DNA of 64,000 bases from Corythucha ciliata (Eukaryota; Arthropoda; Insecta; Hemiptera; Tingidae): NCBI GenBank assembly GCA_038030265.1, contig CM075943.1, forward strand, positions 2,666,001 through 2,730,000, in the 5' to 3' direction. Numbering within the stretch: position 1 is the stretch's first letter; every line of letters begins with the position of its first letter. Of the stretch, positions 43,692 to 55,020 are shown piece by piece. The notes below the pieces were generated by a model, which saw only the letters and a list, made by a program, of their open reading frames with translations, was not told the DNA's origin and made no database searches. The translations under genes and the position numbers were made by a program.

Positions 43692-45239
43692 ATGGAGAAA
43701 AAACGCAAATTCAGCGACCCACAAGAAATAAGAATGGTATTGGAAGAGCTCGAGAACGAAGAAGTTATAGATAGCTCGGAAGACGAAGAGGTCGACGAAG
43801 ATCTTGACGTTGACTCTGACTGGAATGTCAATGAAGCAGACCATGCGTCTTCGGACGATGACTCGGATGACGACAAAGATAGTGGGCTTCTTACGGTTGA
43901 AGAGGTTGAAAAAGAAGTGGACGGCACCATTCAGAACCACGAATCGGCTTCTACGTCGGCAGGCTCCTCCAAGCGAGTGCTATTGGCAGGAGAAAACATC
44001 AAAGGAAATATTTTACGTCACAAACGCGAAAAGATAAGTTCCGTCAATGCTTCAAATGTGAACGAAGACGAGTCCACCGAAGAAACTAGAGTAATTAGAC
44101 CAGATTCCAGCACTCTGCGTGGAAAGGAGGGCAAGGACGGCCAAGTGTTTATTTGGAAAACGACCCCGATTTCACGTCAAGGGAAAACACCCGCGAAAAA
44201 CGTTGTTCACATCGTTCCTGGACCAACCGGTGTTGCCAAAAATGCTGTTGAACCAATCGAATGTTTTAATTTATTCGTGAGCGACGAAATGCTCGAACAA
44301 ATATTGATACACATCAATGAATTGATAGCGGTGTACCGGTCCAAATTCAAGAAGCATGACAGCCCGACTCTCAAGGATCTAGAATCATTGGATGAACTGA
44401 AAGCTTTAGTGGGACTGTTCAATTATGCAGCTGTCAAAAAGGACAATCACTTACCTACAACTATGCTCTTCAACGGTGACCAATGCGGACAATGGTACCG
44501 CACTGTAATGTCGAGGGAGCGTTTTGACTTTTTAGTTCGATGCCTCCGTTTTGACTGCAAAGATTCCCGGGAAGAGCGGCTCAAATTTGATAAGTTGGCT
44601 CCTACATCTGAGACTTGGAATGCGTTTTTGGAGAATTGTAGAACGCACTATAAACCGGGGAGTCATTTGACCATTGACGAACAGCTCATCTCGTTCCGGG
44701 GAAGATGATCATTTCGGCAATATCTTCCAAACAAGCCAGGAAAATACGGATTGAAGGAGGTGCTCATGTGTGATGCCGCAACAAAATACTTGGTCGATGG
44801 AGTTGCATACTATGGTAAAGGAACTTTACCGGATTCTTCGGCTGACGCTTATGTAAATAAACTGATTACGACGGTAAGAAATTCCTACAGGAATCTAACG
44901 TTTGACAACTGGTTCACCAGCGTTCCTCTCTTGACCAAGTTGTTGAAGGAAGATGGGTTGACAGCTCTGGGAACGATTCGGAAGAACAAAAGAGAGCTAC
45001 CTAAAGAATTCACAGACGTGAATTATAAGAAGCGAAAGGTCGGAACATCCATGTTTCTCTACCATGAAGACGTCACAGCTGTTTCATTCAAGCCTAAAAC
45101 CAACAAACTCGTTTGTTTGGTCTCAACGATGATGCACGATCAACCAGATTTGCATCCTTACAGCGGAAAGCCTTCTATGATACACGACTACAATACTACC
45201 AAAGGGGGCGTGGACACGCTTGAACAACTTTGCTCCAAT
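43692..45239 (+). pseudogene. piggyBac transposase, interrupted
   Basis: ATG 43692 opens an acidic N-terminus (SSEDEEVDEDLDVDSDWN) and the DDE core. LKDLESLDELKALVGLF is followed by HLTIDEQLISFRGR (first Asp), FDNWFTSVPLLTKLL (second Asp) and TTKGGVDTLEQLCSN (third Asp). TGA at 44706-44708 replaces the residue after FRGR where the family has Cys (FRGRCSFRQY), and the frame continues beyond it. At 45240 a mariner is inserted. Removing it and one TA copy joins QLCSN to a Cys-containing continuation at 48533 (SCNRNPRR) in frame. The Cys-rich C-terminus is not convincingly present. Confidence 0.85.
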
Positions 45240-45444
45240 ACAGGGTGTTTCTGAACGACTGCGAAAAAAAAATTGGGTGAAAGTAGACATCATTTGCAAT
45301 CGAAAACACTATGTACAACATTGTCCGAAAATCAATAGTTTCAGAGATATGATTTTTCAAACGTTTTATAAGGCATGACTCACTTTTTGGAACTAAGTGC
45401 AAGATTGCCGCTTTCCAATGAACATTTTGCATCTTTTGATGGCT

Positions 45445-45552
45445 GATTCGGAAAGAGCACATTTTTTTCTTGGGATACAAGTAGTTTTCGAAAAAATTGA
45501 TTCGGAAAGAGCACATTTTTTTCTTGGGATACAAGTAGTTTTCGAAAAAATT
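45445..45552 (+). repeat. 54-bp tandem duplication in left TIR
   Basis: Two adjacent copies start GATTCGGAAAGAGCACATTT. The right TIR has only one. Confidence 0.9.
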
Positions 45553-46276
45553 GATTCGTTTTTGCGGCCGGTACAGTGGCTCAAAGTTGAGCACACGAGG
45601 GATTTTGATTTTTTTATGTGAATTCAACCCCCACTTTTCGCTACTAGATTATGCCACAGGACAGCCCGATTTTAAGGAAAACTTCTTCCATATGTAACCT
45701 ATTCAAGTTGTCGGGTTACCACTAGACTTTTCTGCACAAATCATCTTTTCCTTAAAAAAAAAAAACGTTTTTCCGCTTCAAAACTTGTGTCTAATGTAGA
45801 CACAATGTAGACTTGTGTCTAATGTAACTACTGCGTAATTTGTAGTGGCGTATTCAACTTTTTCGTACTTGGCATCAACGAAAACCTCATTTTCACTTAA
45901 ACAGAACAAATTTATTTCCTTAATTTCATGAGCTAGTTGTCGTTAAGCTGTTGACAAGCACCCCGTTAGGGCTGATGGCATCGTCATTAGCTGTGCGTTT
46001 CACTTCGATTCCGAATCTTGGAAGTCTTATCCATTTAGATTTCCTTTAACTCCATAATGATCAGGTGATCATTACCTCACAGGTGTGAGGTATACCTTAT
46101 TACTACGTTCAGCTCGTGCTTCGAATTTCTGGTTTTAGTGGATTTCTCTTCTTGTAGAACATTTAATTACATTAGATTTGTGATAGCCTTTGTACCTCTT
46201 CTCCTACCTTTGTACCTTTGTTCTCTTTGCGTTTTCTGCACAACTTCATTTGTAATTTCTTTGTTCATTTGATGAA

Positions 46277-47422
46277 ATGTTTCGATACTCATTTCTCGAG
46301 ATGGCCGACATGCACCTCGTTTATGGGCTCGCGGATTGCAACTCTTTAAGAGCCGTGCGCATTTATGCCGAAAAATATCCGAACCGTGTAACTCCACACC
46401 ACCCTACATTCGCGCGAATACACCAGAGATTGCGTAAAATTGGTAATTTCAGTAGTTAGTCAGGTTTGTTTTTGGTCATTATTACCAATGATTTTTTAAT
46501 AGGTAAGTTCAATAGCTCGTCGAACGATACAGGCCGCCCAAGGACGATGGATCCCGTGGTAGAGGAAGAAATTATCAACAGAGTGGAAGAAGATCCGTCG
46601 TTAAGTACGAGAGAGATTGGCCGTGACTTAAACATTTCCCACTGCAACGTCTGGCGAGTCATTCATGAACAGCAATACCATCCGTACCATATTCAGAAGG
46701 TTCAGGCCCTTCTACCTATTGACTTTCCTCGGCGCCTACAATTCGTTCAATGGATGCTCCAGCAAGAGAGGGATGACCCTGGCTTTCTTGGCTCAATAAT
46801 GTTTACCGACGAAGCTTGTTTTTCGAAGGAGCCACTCGTTAATTTTAAAAACAATCACGTGTGGTCTCTTGAGAATCCGCATGCTCGCCTCGAAGCTTGA
46901 CATCAACAAAAATTCTCTGTTAATGTATGGGTTGGGATCGTTGGAGGCAATCTGGTCCTAACCAGGCCACATTTTCTGCCACCTAGATTAACCGGTGAAG
47001 CGTATCTTGGCTTCCTCACTGACGAGTTGCCGCTTCTCCTCCAAGATGTCCCACTTCACACACGATTACGCATGTGGTTCATGCACGACGGCGCTCCTCC
47101 CCATTTTTCTAGGGCAGTTCGGGAGCACTTGAATGAGACGTACGAAGGACGCTGGATCGGAAGAGGCGGGGTCCAGCCGTGGCCTCCACGATCGCCTAAT
47201 CTCACTCCTCTTGATTTTTGTATCTGGGGTTACGTCAAATCCAAAGTATACCGAGGTCCAGTTGTCAACTGCGCCGAAGAACTGACAAATCGGATCATAG
47301 TCGCTTGCGATGAAATCCGTAATGACCACAGATTGTTTTCAAGAATACGACAGTCAATGAGGAAAAGGTTGGCTTCATGTCGCGACGAGGAAGGTCGACA
47401 CTTTGAACACCTGCTTCCATGA
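46277..47422 (+). pseudogene. DD41D mariner transposase, one nonsense codon
   Basis: The N-terminal HTH reads ADMHLVYGLADCNSLRAVRI. A 60-bp GT...AG segment (46443-46502) containing a stop, if removed, joins KIG to KFNSSSNDTGRPR in frame. The second HTH and core follow: DLNISHCNVWRVIHEQQYHP, SIMFTDEACFSKE (first Asp), WFMHDGAPPHFSRA (second Asp) and PPRSPNLTPLDFCIWGYVKS (third Asp). By my count 41 residues separate the second and third Asp. TGA at 46898-46900 falls before HQQKFSVNVW. The rest is open to TGA 47422. Confidence 0.85.
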
Positions 47423-48560
47423 TGAAAGTTTCAGATTCCGTGATTAAACCTTTCCATTTCCTTTTTTCCAGTTCATTTTTTCACTTAATTAACGCCCCGC
47501 TATCGACGATCCGAGTTTTCGTTGATGCCAAGCATGAAAAAGTTGAATACGCCACTAAGAATTACGCCATAGTTACATTACACAGAAGTAAAAAATTAGT
47601 GGTTTTGAAGCGGAAAAACGCTCTTTTTTTAAAGGAAAAGATGATTTCTGAAGAAAAGTCTAGTGGTAACGTGACAACTTGAATTGGTTATTTTAAAGAG
47701 GACATACCGAAGAAGTTTTCCTTAAAATCGGGCTGTCCTGTGCTATGATCTAGTAGCAAAAAGTGGGGGTTGAATTCGCATGAAAAAATCAAAATCCCTC
47801 GTGTGCTCAACTTTGAGCCGCAGTACCGGCCGCAAAAACGAATCGATTTTTTCGAAAACTGCTTGAACCCCAAGAAAAAAAATGTGCTCTTTCTGAATCA
47901 GCCATCGAAAGACGCCAAAAGTTCATTGGAAAGCGGTAACTTGCACTTAGTTCCAGAAATTGAGACATGCCTTATAAAACGTTTGAAAAATCATATCTCT
48001 GAAACTATTGATTTTCGGACAATGTTGTACATGGTGTTTTCGATTGCAAATGAGGTCTACTTTCACCCAATTTTGACTTATTATTTCTCAATAATAAGTC
48101 TTTGTAATCGTATCGCAAAAAAATTTTTTTGACCCCTCCTCAAAATTTGTAGTTTTACGTTTCAAAGTGCGTAGAATCCAAATCTGCAATTAAAAAAAAA
48201 ATGTCCGTCCGCCGTCCGGGCCATATCTTGCCTTAGGATTGCTCGAAAAAACTCGTTCTTTCGCACATAGACTCCATTTGGGGTCTAGTTGGTCCTAACA
48301 TCTGATCAGTTTGATCAAATAACTCCCTGGGGTTTTATGGGCCAAAAGCGGGTCCAAAATGGGGATTTACAAAGGATTTGGGATCATAGGGGTGTGGGGT
48401 GTCGATTTTCATGTAATTTCAGGCCGGATTTGACTACATCGATGAATAATAAACCCACAGTCGAAATAATAAGGCATTGTTCGATAATTCGCAGCGTTTT
48501 TTTTTTTCGCAGCCGTTTAGAAACACCCTGTATATCATGCAATAGAAATCCAAGAAGGGC

Positions 48561-48930
48561 AGGTGAATTAATAAATGTTATTATTTGTTGGTTAGAGCTG
48601 GAAATCAAAGACGCCAACGTCGAAGACGAAGAAGGGGAGCGTCGAGTGGACCCCACAGAGGGCACGGAAACGCTGGTGGGGGTTGTAGCCTGTAAGTTGT
48701 CTTGATGGAATTGGGTAATTCTTATTGACGTAATGATGAACGTGTGTTGTATTTTTTCCCCTCCCATAACAGTTGGATACATAATTTGACGGGCGTGAAG
48801 AATCTGTATATTTACAACCCCCCAACAGCCAGCTGAGGAATCTAGGAGACCTGGCCGCAACTGGCGGCTCCGCGGTGGAAGGAGAGGCCGTGGGTTCCGC
48901 GGTGGAATGAGAGGCCGTGGGAATAATTGA
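48561..48930 (+). CDS. Possible exons with RGG-type C-terminus
   Basis: A segment after TTGGTTAG (ELEIKDANVEDEEGERRVDP) runs to a T|GTAAGTTG donor near 48691. After CAACAGCCAG near 48834 a frame gives an Arg/Gly-rich tail (RGGRRGRGFRGGMRGRGNN, then TGA). It might be the end of an RNA-binding protein gene or chance after the piggyBac. Its relation to piggyBac is unclear. Confidence 0.25.
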
Positions 48931-49035
48931 GTGCTATTATTTTTTGATTGTTTGATTATTGTTTAGTAATAATAAAATAAATGTACATGATCTAATTGAA
49001 AACAGAATATTTCACTTTCTCGATTTGTGTAATAG

Positions 49036-49690
49036 GTAAACTTACGTCATATTTAATTTTATGAGGTTGAAAAACCCCCAAATACTGAATTTGGGTGCAA
49101 TCTGATGAAAATCTAGAAATCATCCCCGCAGTCATGGTGGGGAAGGGGGTTTAAAAAAATGTAATCCCCAAAATTACGTCATATTTAATTTTAGAAAATT
49201 TTAAAATCCCTAAATACCGTATTTGAGTAGATTCTGACGAAAATCTAAAAATCATCCCCTAAATCGGGGGGGGGGGGCGAATTACCCCTTAACTGACGTC
49301 ACATTAAATTTTCGAAGGTTCTAAAACACCTTAACACCGAATTTGAGATGATTCTGATGAAAATCTAAAAATCATTTCCTAAGACACGGAGGAGGAGGGG
49401 GTTGAAAAACATGTTCAACCCCCCAACTGACGTCATATTTATTTTTCTCAAGTTTAAAAACCCCCAAATACCGAATTTGGGTTGATTCCGATGAAAATTG
49501 AAACATCATCCCCTAAGGCGTACTAATTGCGTGCAAAAGCAGTCACGGGGGGAAGGGGATTGAAAAAAATGTCCACCCCCCAACTGACGTCATATTCTTT
49601 TTTCTCATGTCGAACAACCTCTAAATACCGAATTTGAGTGGAATCTGAAAATATGAAAAAATCAACCTTCGTCGCCAGCAAATTTAAGCA
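49036..49690 (+). repeat. Decayed ~130-bp satellite, five or more units
   Basis: ACGTCATATTTAA-type starts recur at about 49045, 49174, 49304, 49430 and 49585. Each is followed by AAATACCGAATTTGAG and GATGAAAATCTAAAAATCAT and then a purine/pyrimidine-rich stretch. Three units carry TGACGTCA. Confidence 0.8.
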
Positions 49691-50885
49691 TTTTCGCGGG
49701 GGGGCCCCTGTCGAGAAAAATTAAATAGGTCAAACGGACCCCATTTTCGTTATTAGGTGATTGAAAAACCCTTATAAACTGAATTTCAAGTGATTCTGAA
49801 AATATCGGTAAAACAGCCCAAAAATTTCAATAGGGGATAGACAGTATGGAGAACAAAAATTTGAAAATTTCTTTTTTCATTTTCATCGATTTTTGAGGTT
49901 GAAATAAATTGTAATCATCATTTTTGGTATTTTTCCCGGATAGGCTACGATTTTGGAAGGAGCTACGATTTTTCAAATTGGGAAATTTTCGCGCAATTTA
50001 AATTTGAAATTTGACCGATTTAAAATTGTTTTAAAAGTCTGCAAAATTCAGCATAAATCAACTTTGCACCTTCCTACCTTGTGTCAAAATTTGAACCCTG
50101 TGCGATGAGTAGAAGTCGGTCAAATTGAAATTTGTATAATTTTGAAAAGTTTCGGCGGCGATCCTGGGCTGACCCCTCCCCCACACCCACTCCAAGGTTG
50201 GTTTAATTTCTCCAGTCGACTTCAGGCGTCATTTTGACCGGGAAGGAGTGGTCAGATCGCGCTGGAAAAGGCCTTACATGTATACGCCTGTAAGACACCT
50301 GAGGAGTCGACTTAGTTTCGGGGCAAAAATCGATTGGAGGACGGGGGTGGGGTTAAATTGCATTTGAATTTTTTTTTCGGACAAAACTCGAGTTTGGGAG
50401 CGAATTTTTAAATTCGGCGAGTTCAGCGTTGTGGGGAATTTAGTTGTGGTGATTTTGAGCCGCTAAAAATCAAAATCGGATGAAAATCCAGGGAGGAGAT
50501 AGTTTTGGCGCGGAATTAGACGATTTCTTATCAGGAATAACAGGGAAGGTGACGTTTTTTGAAAATTGGCAAGTTGGAGGTAGCGGTCAGGGATTTGGTC
50601 GGAGGGTGAAGAGCCGGGCGAGAGAAAGATTCTAAATGAAAAGTTGACCGGGGGGGGCACTTTCGGAGCGTTTTGACGTGGGAGCAAAAGAAACGGCCGA
50701 AAATGTGGAAAAACTGAAAAACAGCCATTCGCCGTCCCCTCAAGGGGAAGTTGGATTTTAATAAGTATAGTAGTTTTCACTTATAACGACCTCGGATATT
50801 GCGACCATCTGGTTATAGCGACGCAAAGCCTAGTTCAGCAACTTTCTTCCGTTAACCTCTAGCGATATTCCAAGCGGCTGTAATT
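49691..50885. other. No gene recognised
   Basis: Further weakly related satellite-like sequence to about 49830, then GC/AT-mixed non-coding DNA. Near 50780, TTATAACGACCTCGGATATT and TTATAGCGACG resemble the ends of pogo/Tigger MITEs. Confidence 0.4.
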
Positions 50886-50889
50886 TTCA

Positions 50890-51224
50890 GATTCGAATGC
50901 AATACAAGATTCTGTGAAAGTGACTATCCCAGCCGAGAACGCTGATTCTCTGAGACAAGGTAATCCATTGAAAACACTTATTTCTAAATTTAAAGCTTGT
51001 AATTATATTACATGTTTTTGAAACTTTTTGTAGATATGAATGCAATTGAAAACTGGAGAGGACAAGCTACTAACAAATCCCGTGAAAGACGGTCGTACCT
51101 CGAACCGAACTCTGAAATGCTGAGCATTTCTCTCAACCCAAACATCACACACAAGAATATTGCTGTCGGATTGCTTCGCAACGGCAATTCTGATCAGTTG
51201 AAGCCATTCCAAATACAAGGTAGA
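50890..51224 (+). other. Two possible exon fragments, unknown
   Basis: After TTTTCAG a short frame (DSNAIQDSVKVTIPAENADS) ends at a GTAATC near 50960. A second starts after TTTGTAG at 51034 (MNAIENWRGQATNKSRERR, ending KPFQIQ). They may be remnants of one gene; I do not recognise it. Confidence 0.2.
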
Positions 51225-52280
51225 TCGGTAGTAGAGCAAATACTTGTGCCTTTGATTCTATTACGCAGTTACTTGCGTCGGCCTACTGTGTATACCTTTA
51301 AAAGTTATACAGCTGAAGTGTTTCAGGACGAATGCCATATATTTTAATATGTTGTAGTACTAAGTAATTCCGACCAAAATCACCCTATAAACATAGGGTC
51401 GCAAATGTTTTCTCTTGAAGTTGCAGGCATATCTGTGTATTTTTAGCCACTTGCTGTTTTTCCTCTAAAAAGTCGTTACAACGACTAAACCTCTTTTTGT
51501 ACCCTTAAACTGCTGACGTTTTTGGAAAGATCACACAATTTTACTTCAGGAAATGGTGATCAACATCATTTTAGTTGCCTCCAAAAATTTCAGTAATTCG
51601 TTAAAAATGAAGAAAGAGGCGTTTTCGAATTTTCCTGTGTACGTCAACGCCAGTTTCTGACCAAGTGATCATAGTAAAAATTTTTCGCCAATTTCAGTAA
51701 AACATCTCCATCTCGTGAGCTTTCAATTGTTTTTTGAAGAATTGAAATCGGTTCATTTTTATATGAGATATTGTTCCTAACGTGTGAAAAAACACGGAGT
51801 AAGTCATCAATTAAGGCATTGGTGAAACTTCCTTAAAGGCGTTATTACAAAGTAAAGTTTGTTTTTGCTGATTATTCAGTTTAATAACCTATCTTAAATT
51901 TTCAAAATGAAATGCACTATAAGTGACAAAGGACAAAACTCCCAAAAAATGTACCCCCGTACCCACCCCCCACCGACTGAAACTTTTAAGATATTGGGGT
52001 AAAACTTGGTATGTACATTGAATAAATCAACCTAAAATGTATTCTAAAGAACACCTACGTGTTTTAATCATTTCCAATCATGTGCAACAGCTGCTCTTTT
52101 GTTTTTCGTTTTCTTGTGATGCGTTTTTTCCAGAGTGAATATTTCTCACACACTATCTATACCAATTTCAGGAAGTGCAATATCTACACGATGGAGACGA
52201 AATTAATCGCATTATTTTTTAACACTGGGTGTTCGAGAATCAGTATTCCGTTCCTTTCACTCTTTTTTCCAGTGAACCCC

Positions 52281-52390
52281 TTTTGCGCCAATCCTCAAAG
52301 TAATAAAAGCAAAGCATACCCTTTTGCGCCATAAAATGGTGCTCTTTGCGCCAAAGCGAGCCAACTCATGAATCGCCCTAATGCGCCAAA
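52281..52390 (+). promoter_or_regulatory. Left subterminal GCGCCA cluster of the MULE
   Basis: GCGCCA occurs at 52285, 52326, 52348 and 52383. The last two extend to GCGCCAAA, an exact E2F-type consensus. Confidence 0.7.
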
Positions 52391-52607
52391 GTGAAAAGTG
52401 TTCCTCGTATTATATGAACTCGTATTGAGTGGAACATCACAACGTCTTTGTATCGAGCAGTTATTTACTGGCGTCGTGGCTGAGGTAAGTGAACTGTAAT
52501 GTTTGTATACACAGATGTTGGTTTGTTCAACCTTTGGATTGCCTTGTACAAGATATCGACCTTGGGTTGAGCAGTAACACTCATGCCTTCAGTTGAACTG
52601 GGTCGCG

Positions 52608-53990
52608 ATGCACAAAATTGTTGAAACTAACCGTGGTGTTCCGTGTATCGTGTCGGAAAATTTCAAATTTGGACGGTACCGAGATATGAGTGATGGCAAA
52701 GTTACGTGGAGGTGTACAGTAAAGTCGTGTGCCAGCAAAATGATTACTGATTCCACTGGTTCTCACGTGTTTACAACTACCGACCACAATCACCTGGCTG
52801 CCGACGATCGAAGTGTTGAAAGTCACATAATTAGAAACGTGTGTAAACGTAAAGCAGAAAGTGATGTACATTCTCGGCCTTCCAAGCTCATAAGAACCGA
52901 ACTGTGTGCAATCGAGAACAGTATGATTGTAAGTAGAGATGTTCACAATATTCGAAAAGCGCTGTATAGAAAGAAAAGAAAACAATATCCAATGTTTCCA
53001 AAAACCATCGACGAAGCAGCACATCAATGTACAGTACTATCAAGTCACCTCGTTACAAGTGATAATGAGAAGTTCATACATGTGGTTGAGGGAAGTCACA
53101 TAGTCCTTTTAACCACTGAACGTAATCTCCGCTTACTATGTAAATCTACTACAGTACTGGCGGACGGTACTTTTCATGTTTCCCCAAGACATTTTTCACA
53201 GTTGTACACTCTTCACGCATTCGAGAACCAGCGGTATTTTCAATTGGTGTTCGGTTTTCTCCCCAACAAAAGTGAACAGTGCTACTCTGACATGTGGAAT
53301 GCTCTGGTGCGTATATGCAACCAGTGCGGTTTGCACTTATCTCCTAAATACATATTACTGGACTTTGAACAGGCCGCCCATAATGCTGTTAAAACATCGT
53401 TTCCACAAGTTGAACTGAGCACGTGCGCTTTTCACTTCGGACAAGCTCTTTTTCGAAAAATTCAATCATTGGGCCTCAAACAGGATTACGTCAGCAACAC
53501 GACCGTTGGTAAATACTTGAAACAATTTTTTGGACTTCCGTACCTTCCGCATTATGAAGTTGAAAGCGCATTCCTCGACATTTTGCCGACTGTTCCCGCT
53601 GATTTGCGTTTATCAGATTTCCTGGAGTACGTCGCCAAAACTTACGTTGGTCCTCGAAGTTTGTTCCCCCCAATTTTGTGGGCTAAACCACCAACGTCCG
53701 GCACACCTCGCACCACTAACGGCCCGGAATCCTACCACCGGCATTTAAAAGATATCTTTCATGCACCTCATCCATCTGTTCACGAACTGATTGATGCATT
53801 GGTGAAGTTTCAAGCTGAAACTTACGTAAAGTTGAGAAGTGTACTGGAACCCCTCCCCCCCCCCCGATACAACAAGAAGCAGGTGAAGAAAACCGAAGAA
53901 TCCATAAACATCTGGAGTGGATATGCTTGTGAGGAAATGACACGAATACAGTACATAACTCAGATGGGACTCATGAAGCAACCCGCATGA
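52608..53990 (+). CDS. MULE transposase with FLYWCH finger, intact
   Basis: The frame is uninterrupted from ATG 52608 to TGA 53988-53990 (460 residues). An in-frame TTG at 52593 is the only earlier alternative. Residues about 10-65 form a FLYWCH zinc finger (KFGRYRDM, VTWRCTVKSCASKM, FTTTDHNHL). The MULE domain follows: STTVLADGTFHVSP (first Asp, about 187), KYILLDFEQAAHNAV (second Asp, about 250), TCAFHFGQALFRKIQ, and TTNGPESYHRHLKD (Glu, about 370). All three catalytic positions are present. The flanking inverted GCGCCA clusters mark the element's ends. It may be an active autonomous copy. Confidence 0.9.
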   Translation: MHKIVETNRGVPCIVSENFKFGRYRDMSDGKVTWRCTVKSCASKMITDSTGSHVFTTTDHNHLAADDRSVESHIIRNVCKRKAESDVHSRPSKLIRTELCAIENSMIVSRDVHNIRKALYRKKRKQYPMFPKTIDEAAHQCTVLSSHLVTSDNEKFIHVVEGSHIVLLTTERNLRLLCKSTTVLADGTFHVSPRHFSQLYTLHAFENQRYFQLVFGFLPNKSEQCYSDMWNALVRICNQCGLHLSPKYILLDFEQAAHNAVKTSFPQVELSTCAFHFGQALFRKIQSLGLKQDYVSNTTVGKYLKQFFGLPYLPHYEVESAFLDILPTVPADLRLSDFLEYVAKTYVGPRSLFPPILWAKPPTSGTPRTTNGPESYHRHLKDIFHAPHPSVHELIDALVKFQAETYVKLRSVLEPLPPPRYNKKQVKKTEESINIWSGYACEEMTRIQYITQMGLMKQPA

Positions 53991-54165
53991 CACAACTGCA
54001 CTACGACCAGCTGATGATTTGAAACAACGACGATTTTTAGGTACCTACCGACGAATATTTTGTAGTTTTTTTGTATTTTGTTAATATGTATTTCCTAAAT
54101 TGTTAGTAGGTATGTAGGTACCTAAATGAAATTAAAATATTGCTTCAGTAGAAGTGCAATTTTGC

Positions 54166-54267
54166 TTTGGCGCATTTGACCACCATTCCTTCATTTTCCG
54201 TTGGCGCAAAGGAACCTATCATTTATAACGTCACTGGCGCAGGTTGCTACTTTTTGGAAATTGGCGC
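54166..54267 (-). promoter_or_regulatory. Right subterminal GCGCCA cluster of the MULE
   Basis: TGGCGC occurs at 54168, 54202, 54235 and 54262, inverted relative to the left cluster. TTTGGCGC at 54166-54173 is an exact E2F-type consensus. Confidence 0.7.
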
Positions 54268-55020
54268 ATTCGTCCTACAGCCCTTTTTTCGGACGATGCC
54301 ACGTTTACCCGAGACGGTATGAACAACAGTCGAACTGGCGCCAGTGGGAGGAAGAAAACCTCAACGCCGCGATCGAAAGCAATTCAGCGCCGATTATAAT
54401 GAATGTGTGGTGTGGTATGATAGGGAGGGATCTTATTGGAACTCACTAAACCGAATAATTAGCAAAAGCCAAAATTTACTCTGTTACCAAACGCGTTTAA
54501 TGAAGGTTCACCTATGCGTAATTGATGACTTACTCCGTGTTTTTTCACACGTTAGGAACAATATCTCATGGAAAAATGGACCGATTTCAATTTTTCAAAA
54601 ATCATTTGAAAGCTCTCAACACGGACATGTTTTACTGAAATTGGCGAAAAAGTTTCACTGTAATCACTTGGTCAGAAACTGGCGCTGACGTACACAGGAA
54701 ATTTGGAAAACGCCGCTTTCTTCATTTTTAACGAATTACTGAAATTTTTGGAGGCAACTAAAATGATGTTGATCGACATTTTCCGTAGTAATATTGTGTT
54801 ATCTTTTCAAAAACGTCGGCAGTTTAGGGGTACAAAAAAAGGTTCAGTCAGTGTAAGGTCTTTTTAGAGGAAAAACAGCGAATGGCTAAAAATACACAAA
54901 TGTGCCTGTAACTTCAAGAGAAATTATTTGCGACCCTATGTCAATAGGGTGATTTTGGTCGCAATTACTTAGTACTACAACGTGTTAAAATATACGGCAT
55001 TCGTCCTGAAACACCCTGTA

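Larger units (their letters stand above)
45241..48530 (+). mobile_element. DD41D mariner-like element with long TIRs
   Basis: The ends CAGGGTGTTTCTGAACGACT and, inverted, CAGGGTGTTTCTAAACGGCT are flanked by TA (45239-45240 and 48531-48532). Inverted similarity continues for hundreds of bases (about 45241-45890 against 47510-48085). The right arm is separated from the terminus by about 400 bp of unrelated sequence (48086-48490). A transposase gene lies in the centre. Confidence 0.85.
51310..55018. mobile_element. Second long-TIR mariner-like element, hosting a MULE
   Basis: The right end reads, inverted, CAGGGTGTTTCAGGACGAAT; the left end is CAGCTGAAGTGTTTCAGGAC. Both abut TA (51308-51309 and 55019-55020). 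The arms, about 51310-51895 and 54440-55018, are inverted copies with mismatches. No mariner transposase remains inside; a MULE occupies the middle. Confidence 0.8.

Noticed and set aside
45393..48132. ORFs in the mariner arms (45196-45627, 45393-45596, 47770-48132)
   Set aside because: They are mirror images of each other produced by the inverted arms, with no protein-like conservation.
50463..50780. 105-residue minus-strand ORF rich in Pro/Phe
   Set aside because: No recognisable domain, low-complexity base composition, no splice or promoter context.
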